Below are positions 17,098-26,594 of a stretch of 64,000 nucleotides of DNA, in pieces; position 1 is the first letter of the stretch; each line of letters begins with the position of its first letter. The DNA lies in NCBI GenBank assembly GCA_020054865.1, contig JAIHAR010000006.1:1-64000 (forward strand), in the 5' to 3' direction. The notes beneath the pieces were generated by a model that saw nothing but the letters and a program-made list of their open reading frames with translations, was not told the origin of the DNA and ran no database searches. Origin of the DNA: Deferribacteraceae bacterium (GTDB taxonomy: Bacteria > Chrysiogenota > Deferribacteres > Deferribacterales > Deferrivibrionaceae). The position numbers and the translations under genes were made by a program.

Positions 17098-18313
17098 AAA
17101 GTGTCATATCCTTGTAGTTAGTTACCTGAACCGTATCGCCAACACTTAAAGTATCTTCCGATACAGCATCCCAAAATTCTCCGTTTAAAAATACCTTCCC
17201 TTTTTTATCATTCCATACCTTTACTGTCCCAGTCATATTAATCAACTTTTCCATGCCTGTTTCAGGTTTTTTCTTGAAATCTTTTAGCACAAGTCTTCCG
17301 ATAATAAGTGCAATCAGCAAAATTATTGATACCACAACTGCAATCATCATAGAAGATACCCCTATTCCCATATTCCCCTCTTTGTCAAAAAGCAGTTTCA
17401 TGCCAAAAACAAGGCTAACCACTGACGCAAAAGTCAAAAGACCAAAACTTGGAATGAAAATTTCCATAATCAAGAGTGCAATGCCTGCAAGTATAAGCAG
17501 GAGCGCCATGTAGTTTAGCGGGATTATATTTATTCCAAACAAAAAAAGCAACAGAGCTGAGATGCCTATTCCTGCAAATACGAATGTTCCAGGCATTTTT
17601 ATCTCAAGAAAGATTGAAAGGATTGCAATTATTAAAAGGAGCATCAATACGTTAGGGTCAGAAAGAAATATTGATATTTTTTCGTAAATATCAGGCTTGA
17701 TATAGACAGGGCTCAAATTTTTTTCTTGATATTTTTCTTCAATTTTATTAAGTAGCTCAGAATCAGAGTTTACTATTAAATCTATCAGTTTACTTTGCAA
17801 TGCTTCGCTTGAAGTAAAACTTTTTGAATTCAATACTGTTTGAGTAGCAGCTTGAACATTTCTACCCCTTTTTTCTGCAATAGATTTCATAAAAGCTACC
17901 GTATCATTTTCAATCTTTTTGCCAATTTCCCCTTCGATGTCTTTTCCTGTAACACTTACAGGATGAGCTGCTCCTATATTTGTCCCTTCGGCCATTACAG
18001 CCATATCTGATGCAAGGACGATGAATGTCCCTGCTGAGCCGGCCCTTGCCCCTTGAGGTGAAACAAATGATATTATTTTTGCTTTGCTTTCAAAAATGTT
18101 TTGGACAATTTTTCGTGTGGAATCAAGCACCCCTCCGGGGGTATCTATTTTTAAAACAAGAAATCCGCTGTCGTTTTCTGCCTTTTGAATAGCACCTTTT
18201 ATATATTTCACTGTAAATGGCGTAATTACCCCTTTTATTTCAAGGAAATAAACATTTTTTGCAAAAAGGTTCTGGGATAGAAGAATCAATATCAGAAGAA
18301 AAAGTTTTTTCAT
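17081..18313 (-). CDS. NfeD/ClpP-class membrane serine protease
   Basis: A 410-residue membrane protease of the NfeD1b type. A signal peptide covers residues 1-18 (LLSQNLFA/KN). The ClpP-like domain has KIDTPGGVLDSTR and the catalytic Ser93 in GARAGSAGTF, with a lysine expected near 140. Four or five membrane helices follow (about 225-335), and a soluble OB-fold NfeD domain ends the protein (about 350-410; GTVKVWNDKKGKVFLNGEFW). Homologues cleave stomatin partners. No stomatin gene is adjacent. Its start is 3 bases after the trmB stop. Confidence 0.9.
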   Translation of the reverse strand: MKKLFLLILILLSQNLFAKNVYFLEIKGVITPFTVKYIKGAIQKAENDSGFLVLKIDTPGGVLDSTRKIVQNIFESKAKIISFVSPQGARAGSAGTFIVLASDMAVMAEGTNIGAAHPVSVTGKDIEGEIGKKIENDTVAFMKSIAEKRGRNVQAATQTVLNSKSFTSSEALQSKLIDLIVNSDSELLNKIEEKYQEKNLSPVYIKPDIYEKISIFLSDPNVLMLLLIIAILSIFLEIKMPGTFVFAGIGISALLLFLFGINIIPLNYMALLLILAGIALLIMEIFIPSFGLLTFASVVSLVFGMKLLFDKEGNMGIGVSSMMIAVVVSIILLIALIIGRLVLKDFKKKPETGMEKLINMTGTVKVWNDKKGKVFLNGEFWDAVSEDTLSVGDTVQVTNYKDMTLYVKKC

Positions 18314-18315
18314 AA

Positions 18316-18981
18316 TTACTCTCCCGGTGCTACTTTTTTTAGTTTAAAAAAATATATTTTGCCGGGGATTGCAAACTTTCTATAATATTTTGTCTGGTAA
18401 TAATCTACAAGGTCTGTGTGGTAAAGAGTTTCGAATGAGGATTTCAAAGAAGTAACCGGTTTTAGATTTTCGCATATTTCCTCACCATAGTCATTGTGAT
18501 CTGTAGCAATGTAAATATGGCCTCCATCAACAAGTTTGTCGGAAAGCAGTCTCAGAAAGTCAGTTTTGAGCAACCTTCTTTTATGGTGTTTCTTTTTTGG
18601 CCATGGGTCAGGGAAGTTGATATAGAAATTGCTTACACTGCCCAAAGGAAAAAGTTTTACAAAGAATGTAGCATCAAAGTGTATAAGCCTAACGTTATTG
18701 TTTTCAAGTTTTTCACATCTTTTTATCGCTTTTCTGATGGCCTTTTTATAGATTTCAAACCCCAAAAAATTTTCATCTTTTCTTAAGGCTGCATGAAATA
18801 CAATAAACTCGCCATTTCCTATACCTATTTCTACATTCACCGGATTGCTGTTACTAAATATATCTGAAAAGTCCAATTTGGTAAAATTGTTATTAATAGA
18901 TAACTGCCCTTTTATTTCTTCAGAAAACACATAACATTTATTTGCAAAATCTAAATGTAAATCAGTTAGACACGTTTCCAT
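18316..18981 (-). CDS. trmB: tRNA (guanine-N7-)-methyltransferase
   Basis: A 221-residue SAM-dependent methyltransferase that makes m7G46 in tRNA. The SAM-binding motif is NVEIGIGNGEFIV (about 50-62) and the TrmB hallmark is FYINFPDPWPKKKHHKRR (about 118-135). Length is normal for the family. Its first 16 bases overlap the 3' end of the MBL hydrolase gene. Confidence 0.95.
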   Translation of the reverse strand: METCLTDLHLDFANKCYVFSEEIKGQLSINNNFTKLDFSDIFSNSNPVNVEIGIGNGEFIVFHAALRKDENFLGFEIYKKAIRKAIKRCEKLENNNVRLIHFDATFFVKLFPLGSVSNFYINFPDPWPKKKHHKRRLLKTDFLRLLSDKLVDGGHIYIATDHNDYGEEICENLKPVTSLKSSFETLYHTDLVDYYQTKYYRKFAIPGKIYFFKLKKVAPGE

Positions 18982-19829
18982 TTTACCCCTTTGTCAATTA
19001 AGTGAGCTATTTTTTCGCTTTTTTCAAGATAACTTAAATAACCTTTAATTGTTGAGGAAACAAGCAGGAAATATTCTGTTTCAAAAGGTATATTAAATTT
19101 TAGCATAATCTCTGATGATATCTCTTCGCCGGTGAGGGCATAGTTTTTTAATACATTTAAGACTTCCTCACAGACTTTTTCAGTGTGGGCGATATTTTCT
19201 GAGATGAGTTCAATTGCTTCGTCTTTTTTTATAATCCCTTTGTGGCAGAATACAATATATTCAAAATTAAGAGATTTTATTTTTTTTAAAGAATACACAA
19301 AGTTTTCAACGTCGTAGAGATATAAAATTTTGTGTTTTTCTATAACTTCCTTTGAAAAAAGTGCATCCCCGGCATAAAGCACATTGTTTATAAGAAAGCC
19401 AGTATGCCCCGGTGAGTGACCAAAAAGCTCTACAATTTCAATATCCGTTTCTATATTTTCAAGAGTATCTATAGAGTTAAAACCTGTAGCACACAAAAAC
19501 CTGCTTTTGGAAGCACTGAAAGGGCAGCCGCCGTAAAGCAGAGCAGGTTCAAGCTCAGGAAAATAGCAAAATGAAATTTCTCTTTTATTTATAAAAGATT
19601 TGCAATTAAACTTGTTTTCAAAAAAGCTATTTCCCCCTATATGGTCTGCGTGTGAATGGGTGTTTATAATTCTGCCGACATTAAAATTTACAGCCCTTGA
19701 GAGTTTTCTTGCATTATCTTTGTTAAGGCATGTGTCAAAGAGCGTGGCAATATCGTTTTTGACAGTAAAAACAGTATTCAACGCTCCTGAATCTACAACA
19801 AACAGATCATTTAGAGGAGTAATTTTCAT
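18966..19829 (-). CDS. MBL-fold metallo-hydrolase
   Basis: A 287-residue metallo-beta-lactamase-fold protein. The metal-binding motif is NTHSHADHIGGNSFF (about 56-70); further ligands lie in GHSPGHTGFLINNVLYAGDALF and FCHKG near residue 195. A C-terminal helical region (about 205-287) resembles the LACTB2-like C-terminal domain. Substrate unknown. The start overlaps the DUF1858 gene upstream by 23 bases, and the pair may act together. Confidence 0.87.
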   Translation of the reverse strand: MKITPLNDLFVVDSGALNTVFTVKNDIATLFDTCLNKDNARKLSRAVNFNVGRIINTHSHADHIGGNSFFENKFNCKSFINKREISFCYFPELEPALLYGGCPFSASKSRFLCATGFNSIDTLENIETDIEIVELFGHSPGHTGFLINNVLYAGDALFSKEVIEKHKILYLYDVENFVYSLKKIKSLNFEYIVFCHKGIIKKDEAIELISENIAHTEKVCEEVLNVLKNYALTGEEISSEIMLKFNIPFETEYFLLVSSTIKGYLSYLEKSEKIAHLIDKGVKWKRV

Positions 19830-20016
19830 TTATAAACTTTTCCAGCTCTTTTATAAGTATGTTTACGTCCATACCGTGCATAAGGCACCCTTTCTCCAGT
19901 GTTTCTGTCTGAATACCCATGCAGCTTATACAACCCATATTCATTTTATTGAAAACTTCCACACACTTTGGATATTTTTTTAAAACATCCGCTATTTTCA
20001 TATTTTTATCAAGCAT
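19807..20016 (-). CDS. DUF1858 domain small protein
   Basis: A 69-residue protein matching DUF1858: MKIADVLKKYPKCVEVFNKMNMGCISCMGIQTETLE. The conserved CISC pair and the pattern of a leading helix followed by MHGMDVNILIKELEKFI are typical. This domain recalls the N-terminal helix bundle of hybrid-cluster repair proteins and may bind an iron-sulfur cluster; function is not established. SD GGAGG lies before the ATG. It is the first gene of the long minus-strand operon that runs to pilB. Confidence 0.82.
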   Translation of the reverse strand: MLDKNMKIADVLKKYPKCVEVFNKMNMGCISCMGIQTETLEKGCLMHGMDVNILIKELEKFINENYSSK

Positions 20017-20112
20017 TGCATCCTCCTTTAAAAAAATACTTGATTATTTTAGTAATTTTATGTTAGCATCCAGGCTTCTTAAAATCAAGAATTATGTAGG
20101 AGGACCTTAAAA

Positions 20113-20304
20113 ATGGCTAGAAAGTGTGATATTTGTGGAAAGGGCCCCATGTTTGGAAATACAATAAGCCACGCTCACAATGTTACTAAAAGGGTGTTTT
20201 ACCCTAATGTTCACAGAATGAGGGTAGTGGAATCTGACGGTTCAATTGTCAGAAAAAAAGTTTGTACCAAATGTCTTAAGGCCGGAAAAGTTAAAAAAGC
20301 ATAA
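20113..20304 (+). CDS. rpmB: 50S ribosomal protein L28 (zinc-binding form)
   Basis: A 63-residue bL28. The pairs C5/C8 (CDIC) and C51/C54 (CTKC) show the zinc-binding version. Family segments HNVTKRVFYPNVH and KAGKVKKA are present. AGGAGG lies ahead of the ATG and a hairpin terminator follows directly, so the gene is probably transcribed alone. Confidence 0.97.
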   Translation: MARKCDICGKGPMFGNTISHAHNVTKRVFYPNVHRMRVVESDGSIVRKKVCTKCLKAGKVKKA

Positions 20305-20307
20305 TAT

Positions 20308-20335
20308 GCCTGCTTTGCCGCAGGCGTCTTTCTCT
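20308..20335 (+). terminator. Terminator after rpmB
   Basis: GCCTGC (20308-20313) pairs with GCAGGC (20320-20325) across a 6-base loop, followed by GTCTTTCTCTT. It lies four bases after the rpmB stop. Confidence 0.7.
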
Positions 20336-20369
20336 TCAAAAAAATATTTTATATTTCTTTTTAATAGTG

Positions 20370-20375
20370 TATAAT
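20370..20375 (+). promoter_or_regulatory. Putative -10 element for trkA-trkH-hypF
   Basis: A perfect TATAAT at 20370-20375, 30 bases before the trkA start. The -35 region (TTTATA-like) is poor. Confidence 0.4.
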
Positions 20376-20404
20376 AGCCTAACTTTTAAACATTCAGGTG
20401 CTAT

Positions 20405-21748
20405 TTGAGAGTAGTGATTGTCGGAGCAGGTGAAGTCGGCTACAATATTGCCGAACAGCTTATCCTTGAAAAGAAAGATGTTATCCTTGTCGAAAAAGAT
20501 TCAGAACGCGCCAAAAAAACGGCAAATCATCTTGACTGCCTTGTTTTGACCGGGGAAGGGACGAATATTGATACTCTGAAAAAAGCAGGGATTGAAGGGG
20601 CAGATATCTTCATTAGCGTTACAAACTCTGATGAAATAAATATGATATCTTGCTTTATAGTGGCAAATGAATTCAACGTTCCTGTAAAGCTTGCCAGGGT
20701 AAGAAATCTCGAATATGAAAAAACAAGGATGTTTAGCAAGGCAAAAATAGGTATTGATTACGCTGTCAATCCTGAGCTTGAGGCCGCTAAATCCATTGTA
20801 AAAACTGTCGAGCATGGCGCCACAACCGATGTATTTTCTTTTGAAGATATGGATGTCCAGTTCAGGGACGTGTTTGTGGATGAAGAGTGTGATCTTGAAG
20901 GGAAAAGCATAAAAGATATTAGAAAAACTGTTTCGGGCGATTTTCTTGTTGCCGGGATTTTAAGGGATGATGAGATAATAATACCGGATGGTAATACAGA
21001 GGTAAAAAATGGTGACCATTTATTTACTGTAGGGACAAAAAAGGCTATCTATCAATTTTTGCAAAAAAGCGGAATCAGGACAAAAAGGATAAAAAATATT
21101 TTGATTGTTGGCGGTGGCAATATAGGCAGTAAAGTGGCAAATTCCCTTACTTTAAGAGGGAGGTCTGTTACGGTGGTGGATAATAATTATGATGTTTGCA
21201 AGGATCTGGCGGAAAAGTATCCGGAAATCACCGTACTGCATGGAGATATTTCAGATGATTCTATCTTTGAAGATGAAGGGCTTGATGAGCATGACCTGAT
21301 TATCACTACTACCGACAATGAAGAACTGAATATTTTGACGGCTGTATATGCAAAAACATTGGGTGTTAAAAGGGCTATTGCCCTTGTAAACAAATCAAAC
21401 TATCTGAAGGTGTCAAGAAATCTGGGTATTGATGCTACAATAAGTCCAAAAATAAGCTCTGCAAGTGCTGTATTGAGGTTTATCAGAAGAGGGAATATTA
21501 AGGCTGTCCATACAATTTTTGACGGAAGGGCTGAGGCGATAGAGTTTAAAGTATCATCGGACAGTTCGATTGCAAATAAGGCGGTAAAGGATTTAAATTT
21601 GCCGGAAAAGTGCCTTATAGTAGCTGTTAACAGAAATTATGAGGATTTTATCCCTGACGGAAATTTTGAAATAAAGTCGGGGGATAATGTTATAATATTT
21701 GCTAAAAAGGAATCAATCGAAAAACTTGAAGAGTCCGTTATAGTCTGA
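20405..21748 (+). CDS. trkA: Trk/Ktr potassium uptake regulatory subunit
   Basis: A 447-residue cytoplasmic gating protein for a K+ channel/transporter, the double-length TrkA. Two Rossmann NAD-binding halves start MRVVIVGAGEVGYNIAEQL and KNILIVGGGNIGSKVANSL (about 226); each is followed by a TrkA_C domain (about 135-215 and 370-447). The start is TTG with AGGTG a few bases upstream. The stop overlaps trkH (TGATG), so the two subunits are co-translated. Confidence 0.95.
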   Translation: MRVVIVGAGEVGYNIAEQLILEKKDVILVEKDSERAKKTANHLDCLVLTGEGTNIDTLKKAGIEGADIFISVTNSDEINMISCFIVANEFNVPVKLARVRNLEYEKTRMFSKAKIGIDYAVNPELEAAKSIVKTVEHGATTDVFSFEDMDVQFRDVFVDEECDLEGKSIKDIRKTVSGDFLVAGILRDDEIIIPDGNTEVKNGDHLFTVGTKKAIYQFLQKSGIRTKRIKNILIVGGGNIGSKVANSLTLRGRSVTVVDNNYDVCKDLAEKYPEITVLHGDISDDSIFEDEGLDEHDLIITTTDNEELNILTAVYAKTLGVKRAIALVNKSNYLKVSRNLGIDATISPKISSASAVLRFIRRGNIKAVHTIFDGRAEAIEFKVSSDSSIANKAVKDLNLPEKCLIVAVNRNYEDFIPDGNFEIKSGDNVIIFAKKESIEKLEESVIV

Positions 21749-23199
21749 TGCAACTTTTGAGCGTAATCAGAATAATCTCCATTTTGATGATAGTCCTTAT
21801 AATTTTCATGATTTTTCCTGCCGGTATTGCACTTTTTTATGGAGAATATAATGTAGCGATTGCTTTTTTGAAAACCATAATAGTTATCGGAGTTATATCT
21901 GTATTTTTCCTTAAAATGCTTCCAGGCAAAGAAAAGCAGAATTTAAGAGTTAAGGACGGGTTTTTGTTTGTCACATTGAGCTGGATTGTAGCTTCATTGA
22001 TTGGTGCATTCCCTTTTTATTTAAGTGGTGAAATAAATAGTTTTACGGATGCTTTTTTTGAGACTGCATCAGGTTTTACAACAACAGGTGCTTCAATACT
22101 TAGTGAAATAGAAACAATGTCAAAGTCTGCGCTTTTCTGGAGAGCACTTACGCACTGGCTTGGAGGTATGGGGATTGTTGTGCTTACTGTTGCTATCTTG
22201 CCGATATTGGGTATCGGAGGGCTACAACTTGTAAAAGCCGAAGCACCAGGACCTACAGTGGACAAGCTTTCTCCAAGAATTGCAGAGACTGCAAAGATTT
22301 TGTGGATGATTTATGTGGGGCTTACGCTTGCGCAAACAGCACTGTTAATGTTTGGAGGACTTAGCTTTTTTGATGCTATTACCCATGCTTTTGCTACAAT
22401 GGCAACGGGCGGATTTTCAACAAAGAATGCCAGTGTAATGGGGTTTCAATCTGCGTATGTAGAGATTGTTATTACAATTTTTATGTTTCTTGCTGGGATT
22501 AACTTTGCGATACATTTCAGGTTTCTTACCGGAAAGTTCAGGTTTGTGTTCAAAGACAGCGAGCTTAGAGCATATGTTGTTATATTTGTAGTCACATCAC
22601 TTTTGATAGCTTCAAATCTTTATAAAAACTACTATCCAACAATTTATGAAAGTTTAAGACATGCTTTTTTTCAGGCGGCTACAATTATAACCACCACAGG
22701 TTTTGCTTCTGCTGATTACGAAAAATGGCCTTATTTCTCTCAAGTTGTTCTTTTTATCCTGATGTTTGTGGGAGGTTGTACAGGCTCTACCGGCGGCGGT
22801 GTGAAGGTGCTGAGAGTCATTACCCTATTGAAACAGGGGTTAAACGAAATGAAATACCTTCTTCACCCAAGGGGGGTTTTTATTTTGAAAATTTCCGGCA
22901 ACACTATCAAAAAAGATATTGTTTATGCCATATCGGGCTTTTTCTTCCTCTATATTTTCACTATTCTTACTGTTACCTTGATAGTTTCGTTTTCCGGTCA
23001 TGATATTATAACTTCTCTTACCACCGCGCTTGCTACGGTGGGAAATATAGGTCCTGGTTTTGGAAAAGTCGGTCCCACAGAAAACTATGCTTTTTATTCT
23101 GATTTTATAAAATGGGTGTTGAGTTTTGCAATGATTGCAGGAAGGCTTGAAATTTATACCTTCCTTGTGATATTTTTTCCATATTTCTGGAAAAGATAA
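21748..23199 (+). CDS. trkH: Trk/Ktr-type potassium uptake membrane subunit
   Basis: A 483-residue integral membrane protein with four membrane-pore-membrane repeats. Selectivity-filter-like segments include TASGFTTTGASIL, TMATGGFSTKNA, TTTGFASADY and ATVGNIGPGFG. The conserved LTHWLGGMGIVVLTVAILPILG follows the first pore. It forms the K+ pathway gated by TrkA, encoded just upstream with an overlapping stop/start. Confidence 0.95.
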   Translation: MQLLSVIRIISILMIVLIIFMIFPAGIALFYGEYNVAIAFLKTIIVIGVISVFFLKMLPGKEKQNLRVKDGFLFVTLSWIVASLIGAFPFYLSGEINSFTDAFFETASGFTTTGASILSEIETMSKSALFWRALTHWLGGMGIVVLTVAILPILGIGGLQLVKAEAPGPTVDKLSPRIAETAKILWMIYVGLTLAQTALLMFGGLSFFDAITHAFATMATGGFSTKNASVMGFQSAYVEIVITIFMFLAGINFAIHFRFLTGKFRFVFKDSELRAYVVIFVVTSLLIASNLYKNYYPTIYESLRHAFFQAATIITTTGFASADYEKWPYFSQVVLFILMFVGGCTGSTGGGVKVLRVITLLKQGLNEMKYLLHPRGVFILKISGNTIKKDIVYAISGFFFLYIFTILTVTLIVSFSGHDIITSLTTALATVGNIGPGFGKVGPTENYAFYSDFIKWVLSFAMIAGRLEIYTFLVIFFPYFWKR

Positions 23200-25415
23200 T
23201 GGGATTCAAGATACTTCTAAGAGGAATTGTCCAGGGAGTTGGTTTCAGACCATTTATATACAATCTTGCTTTGAAAAATGGGTTGAAAGGCTATGTTGAA
23301 AACAGCTCTGATGGGGTTGAAATATTTGTAGATGGTGAAACTTCTGCTGAAGGTTTTCTTGATGAGATTTTGAGCAATTTACCCCCTCTGGCATATGTGA
23401 TAGACTACAGTGTTGAAGAAGATGTTACTTTAGATGAGCATATAGAAAGGTTTTATATAAAAAAATCCAGGCAAACCGCCGGGATTACCTTTGTATCACC
23501 GGATACCGCAATATGCAGCGACTGTAAAGAAGAGCTTTTTGATGAAAAACACCACAAATATATGTATCCATTTATAAATTGTACCAACTGCGGTCCAAGA
23601 TATTCCATAATGGAAAATATCCCTTATGATAGAAGCAACACTTCTATGAAATATTTCAAGATGTGCAGTGTCTGTCAATCTGAATATGATGAGCCTGAAA
23701 ACAGGAGATTCCACGCTCAGCCGAATGCTTGCAATGTTTGTGGCCCCAAGGTGTATTTTAAGGATTTAAGTGGAAAAAAACTTATAGAAATTGCGCGAAA
23801 ATATCTTAACGATGGCAAAATAATTGGTGTCAAGGGGATTGGTGGCTATCACATTATGTGTGATGCTATGAGGCATGAGGCTGTTTCAAGGTTGAGGGAT
23901 TTCAAAAGTAGAAAATTCAAACCATTTGCATTGATGATAAAAGATAAAAATACCCTTATGAAATATAATATTAACTTAAGCCTGGAAGAGGAAAAATTGT
24001 TTGAAAGTAAAATTGCTCCAATTATTATCAAGGAAATTGATGACAACAGATTTTTCCATATAAACCCACTTGGGAAAAACATAGGGATAATGAAAGCTTA
24101 CACGCCGCTTCATCTTCTTCTCTTCGATGGATTCAAAGGTGATTTCCTTATTGCAACAAGCGGGAATATCAAGGATGAGCCTATCGCCATTGATGAAAAA
24201 ACAGCAGAAGAACGACTTTCGGTATGCGAATTGTTTTTGCATAATGACAGAGAGATAGTAAATAGGGTAGACGACTCTCTGGTTAGATTTGTGAATGAAA
24301 AACCTTATATGTTAAGGAGAAGCAGAGGTTATGCCCCGCTTCCGGTTGTAATCAGAAATAGATTGCAAAAAGAGATTGTAGGTCTTGGCGCACATTTAAA
24401 AAGTTCGATATGTTTTGTAAAGAATGATTATGCTTTTATAAGTCAGTATATCGGTGACCTTGAAAACTATGAGGCGCAAAATTTTTACGAAGAAGTTTAT
24501 GAGCGTATGAAAAGGCTTTTCAGACTTAACCCTGCGGTTGCAATAACCGACTTGCACCCTGACTTTTTTTCTACAAAATTTGCCAAAAGGCTGAAAATCC
24601 CAACCTTTGAGGTGCAACATCATATTGCTCATATGTATGCAAATATGGCTGAAAATAGTTTGACGGATAATGTTATCGGTATAGTTTTTGACGGTACCGG
24701 GCTTGGAGACGATGGCAAGATATGGGGTGGAGAAGTTTTTGTGGTTAAAGAGGGGAAAACAAAAAGGGAAATCCATCTTGAATATACTCCGTTGATTGGT
24801 GGAGAGTCGGCAATCAAAAATCCGTATAGAATGTTTTTATCGTATATTGTACATTTTGGTATTGATAACGCTGAAATAGACGAAAAATATCTGAAAGAAT
24901 ATGAACTGATCAAGAAGGTTATAAAAAATAATGTAAACATTGTTGAAACATCAAGCATGGGGAGATTTTTTGAAGCAATAGGAGCTTATCTTCTTGGTAT
25001 AGAGCAAAATGAGTTTGAAGCGCATTCTGCAATAGCGCTTGAAGGGTTATGTGTAGATGGATATGATGAATCATATGAAGCCCATATTTTGGATGGCGAA
25101 ATAAAGGTAAAAAAAATTGTTGAGAATATAATCAGCGATTTTAAAAATGGCGAGGATATTGGTAAAATTACAACGAAATTTCACAATACAGTTGCCGATT
25201 TAATTTTTCGTAGCGCTATTAAAATGAAGGAAAAATATAATATTAACCGAGTATCTCTTTCAGGCGGGGTATTTCAAAACATTTTTCTGCTTAGAAAAAC
25301 AGTGAATTTGTTTAAAAAGAATGGATTTGAAGTTTTTTTGCATAAAAATGTTCCATCCAATGACGGTTGTATATCTTTAGGGCAGGTTTATTTTTATATT
25401 CTTAACAATAGATGA
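23199..25415 (+). CDS. hypF: Carbamoyltransferase HypF
   Basis: A 738-residue [NiFe]-hydrogenase maturation enzyme making the thiocarbamate precursor of the CN ligand. Domains in order: acylphosphatase (GIVQGVGFRPFIYNLA, about 8-23); zinc-finger region with C-x2-C pairs (CSDC, CTNCGPRYS, CSVC, CNVCGP; about 105-185); YrdC-like (about 195-375, ending RRSRGYAPLPV); Kae1-like with VQHHIAHMYAN and SGGVFQN. Full length, with all catalytic modules. It begins in the trkH stop (overlap of one base), and no other hyp or hydrogenase gene is in the window. That location is unusual, and the enzyme presumably serves a hydrogenase encoded elsewhere. Confidence 0.95.
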   Translation: MGFKILLRGIVQGVGFRPFIYNLALKNGLKGYVENSSDGVEIFVDGETSAEGFLDEILSNLPPLAYVIDYSVEEDVTLDEHIERFYIKKSRQTAGITFVSPDTAICSDCKEELFDEKHHKYMYPFINCTNCGPRYSIMENIPYDRSNTSMKYFKMCSVCQSEYDEPENRRFHAQPNACNVCGPKVYFKDLSGKKLIEIARKYLNDGKIIGVKGIGGYHIMCDAMRHEAVSRLRDFKSRKFKPFALMIKDKNTLMKYNINLSLEEEKLFESKIAPIIIKEIDDNRFFHINPLGKNIGIMKAYTPLHLLLFDGFKGDFLIATSGNIKDEPIAIDEKTAEERLSVCELFLHNDREIVNRVDDSLVRFVNEKPYMLRRSRGYAPLPVVIRNRLQKEIVGLGAHLKSSICFVKNDYAFISQYIGDLENYEAQNFYEEVYERMKRLFRLNPAVAITDLHPDFFSTKFAKRLKIPTFEVQHHIAHMYANMAENSLTDNVIGIVFDGTGLGDDGKIWGGEVFVVKEGKTKREIHLEYTPLIGGESAIKNPYRMFLSYIVHFGIDNAEIDEKYLKEYELIKKVIKNNVNIVETSSMGRFFEAIGAYLLGIEQNEFEAHSAIALEGLCVDGYDESYEAHILDGEIKVKKIVENIISDFKNGEDIGKITTKFHNTVADLIFRSAIKMKEKYNINRVSLSGGVFQNIFLLRKTVNLFKKNGFEVFLHKNVPSNDGCISLGQVYFYILNNR

Positions 25416-25459
25416 GCTTTTACAGCCCATAAGATGAGCGGATTTGGCTCACCTTTGGT

Positions 25460-25487
25460 TTGAGTCCCAATAAATTCAGTATATATT
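25460..25487 (+). promoter_or_regulatory. Putative sigma-70 promoter of the TAXI-TRAP genes
   Basis: TTGAGT (25460-25465), 16 bases, TATATT (25482-25487), about 50 bases ahead of the receptor start. Only weak dyad symmetry is visible in the rest of the hypF-TRAP gap. Confidence 0.4.
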
Positions 25488-25539
25488 TCTGGCATGGTTT
25501 TTTCTTTAATATATTTACATTTTAAAAGGAGGAATGTGT

Positions 25540-26544
25540 ATGTTGAAAAAAGTTTTGTCTCTTATTTTGGTGTTTGCTTTTACTTTAGCAGTTGGAGTCA
25601 GCAAGGCAAAAGCTGATGATCAGAAACTTATTATTGCCACAGCTACCACCGGTGGCACATTTTACCCTGTTGGGGTTGCTATTGGTACTCTTTTAAGTAT
25701 CAAGCTTGCAAGCTCTGACAAGATAACAGCAACAGCAATTAACTCAGCAGGCTCAGGAGAAAATATCCAGATGCTTAACAACAAAGAAGCTGACCTTGCT
25801 ATTTTGCAGGCACTTTTTGGGCTTAACGCCTATAATGGCACCGGTCCATATGAAGGTAAGCCGGTCAAATCATTCAGGTCTATTACAATGTTGTGGAAAA
25901 ATGTAGAACACTTTCCTGTTCTTGCAAAATATGTCAAGACAGGTACAATTATTGATCTGAAAGATTTTCCAAAGAAATTTTCTATAGGTAAAAGAGGTAG
26001 CGGTACAGAAGGTTCAGGAAGGGCAATTTTATCAGCTGTAGGGATTGATCCTGACTCACTTGATCTTGAATATTTGGGATATAACCCTTCTGTTCAGGCG
26101 ATGATGGATAATCGTATAGGTGGGGCAAATATTCCTGCCGGTGTACCTGTATCAGCAATTACGCAACTTTATGCGCAAATGGGTGCTGACAAAGTAAAAG
26201 TGCTTGATTTTACAGATGAGCAGCTTAAGCAGATCAGAGCAAAATATCCTATATGGCTAAGGTATGTAATCCCTGCAGGAACATATCCAGGGCAAAAAGA
26301 GGATATCAAAACTATTGCTCAGCCAAACTTTTTGGCTGTAAGAGAAGACTTGCCTGAGGATGTAGTATACAAAATCACAAAGACAATTTATGAAAACCTT
26401 CCATTTTTGAACAATATTCATAAGGCAACAACAGCAATGAATATCAAGGAAGCCCTTGATGGACTTCCAGTACCACTTCACCCAGGTGCAGTAAAATATT
26501 ATAAAGAGGTCGGTCTTGATATTCCTCAGGAGCTTTTGAAGTAA
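25540..26544 (+). CDS. TAXI-family TRAP transporter solute-binding protein
   Basis: A 334-residue periplasmic receptor. The signal peptide ends KAKA/DD near residue 22. The mature start ATTGGTFYPVGVAIGTLLS is the TAXI-family hallmark; the central IGKRGSGTEGSGRAIL and the tail LPVPLHPGAVKYYKE agree. It captures a ligand, often an organic acid or amino acid such as glutamate, for the adjacent fused permease. AAGGAGG lies seven bases before ATG 25540; an in-frame ATG at 25534 is too close to it. The next gene is separated by a G/C-rich hairpin. Confidence 0.93.
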   Translation: MLKKVLSLILVFAFTLAVGVSKAKADDQKLIIATATTGGTFYPVGVAIGTLLSIKLASSDKITATAINSAGSGENIQMLNNKEADLAILQALFGLNAYNGTGPYEGKPVKSFRSITMLWKNVEHFPVLAKYVKTGTIIDLKDFPKKFSIGKRGSGTEGSGRAILSAVGIDPDSLDLEYLGYNPSVQAMMDNRIGGANIPAGVPVSAITQLYAQMGADKVKVLDFTDEQLKQIRAKYPIWLRYVIPAGTYPGQKEDIKTIAQPNFLAVREDLPEDVVYKITKTIYENLPFLNNIHKATTAMNIKEALDGLPVPLHPGAVKYYKEVGLDIPQELLK

Positions 26545-26550
26545 TTTATA

Positions 26551-26570
26551 ATGGGGGCTTTGCCCCCCAT
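26551..26570 (+). terminator. Hairpin between the TRAP receptor and permease genes
   Basis: GGGGGC (26553-26558), loop TTT, GCCCCC (26562-26567), with a weak extension past a bulged C. No long T run follows. Such an intercistronic hairpin could stabilise or attenuate the message so that receptor exceeds permease; this is inference. Confidence 0.55.
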
Positions 26571-26594
26571 ATATTTCATTTATAAGGAGAGACC

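Noticed and set aside
25416-25460. Riboswitch or terminator in the hypF-TRAP gap
   Set aside because: Only a 5-bp TGAGC/GCTCA dyad is visible, with no T run and no known aptamer core.
25488-25510. Sigma-54 promoter (TGGCATGG) before the TAXI gene
   Set aside because: The required GC element about 10 bases on is absent; a sigma-70-like element fits better.
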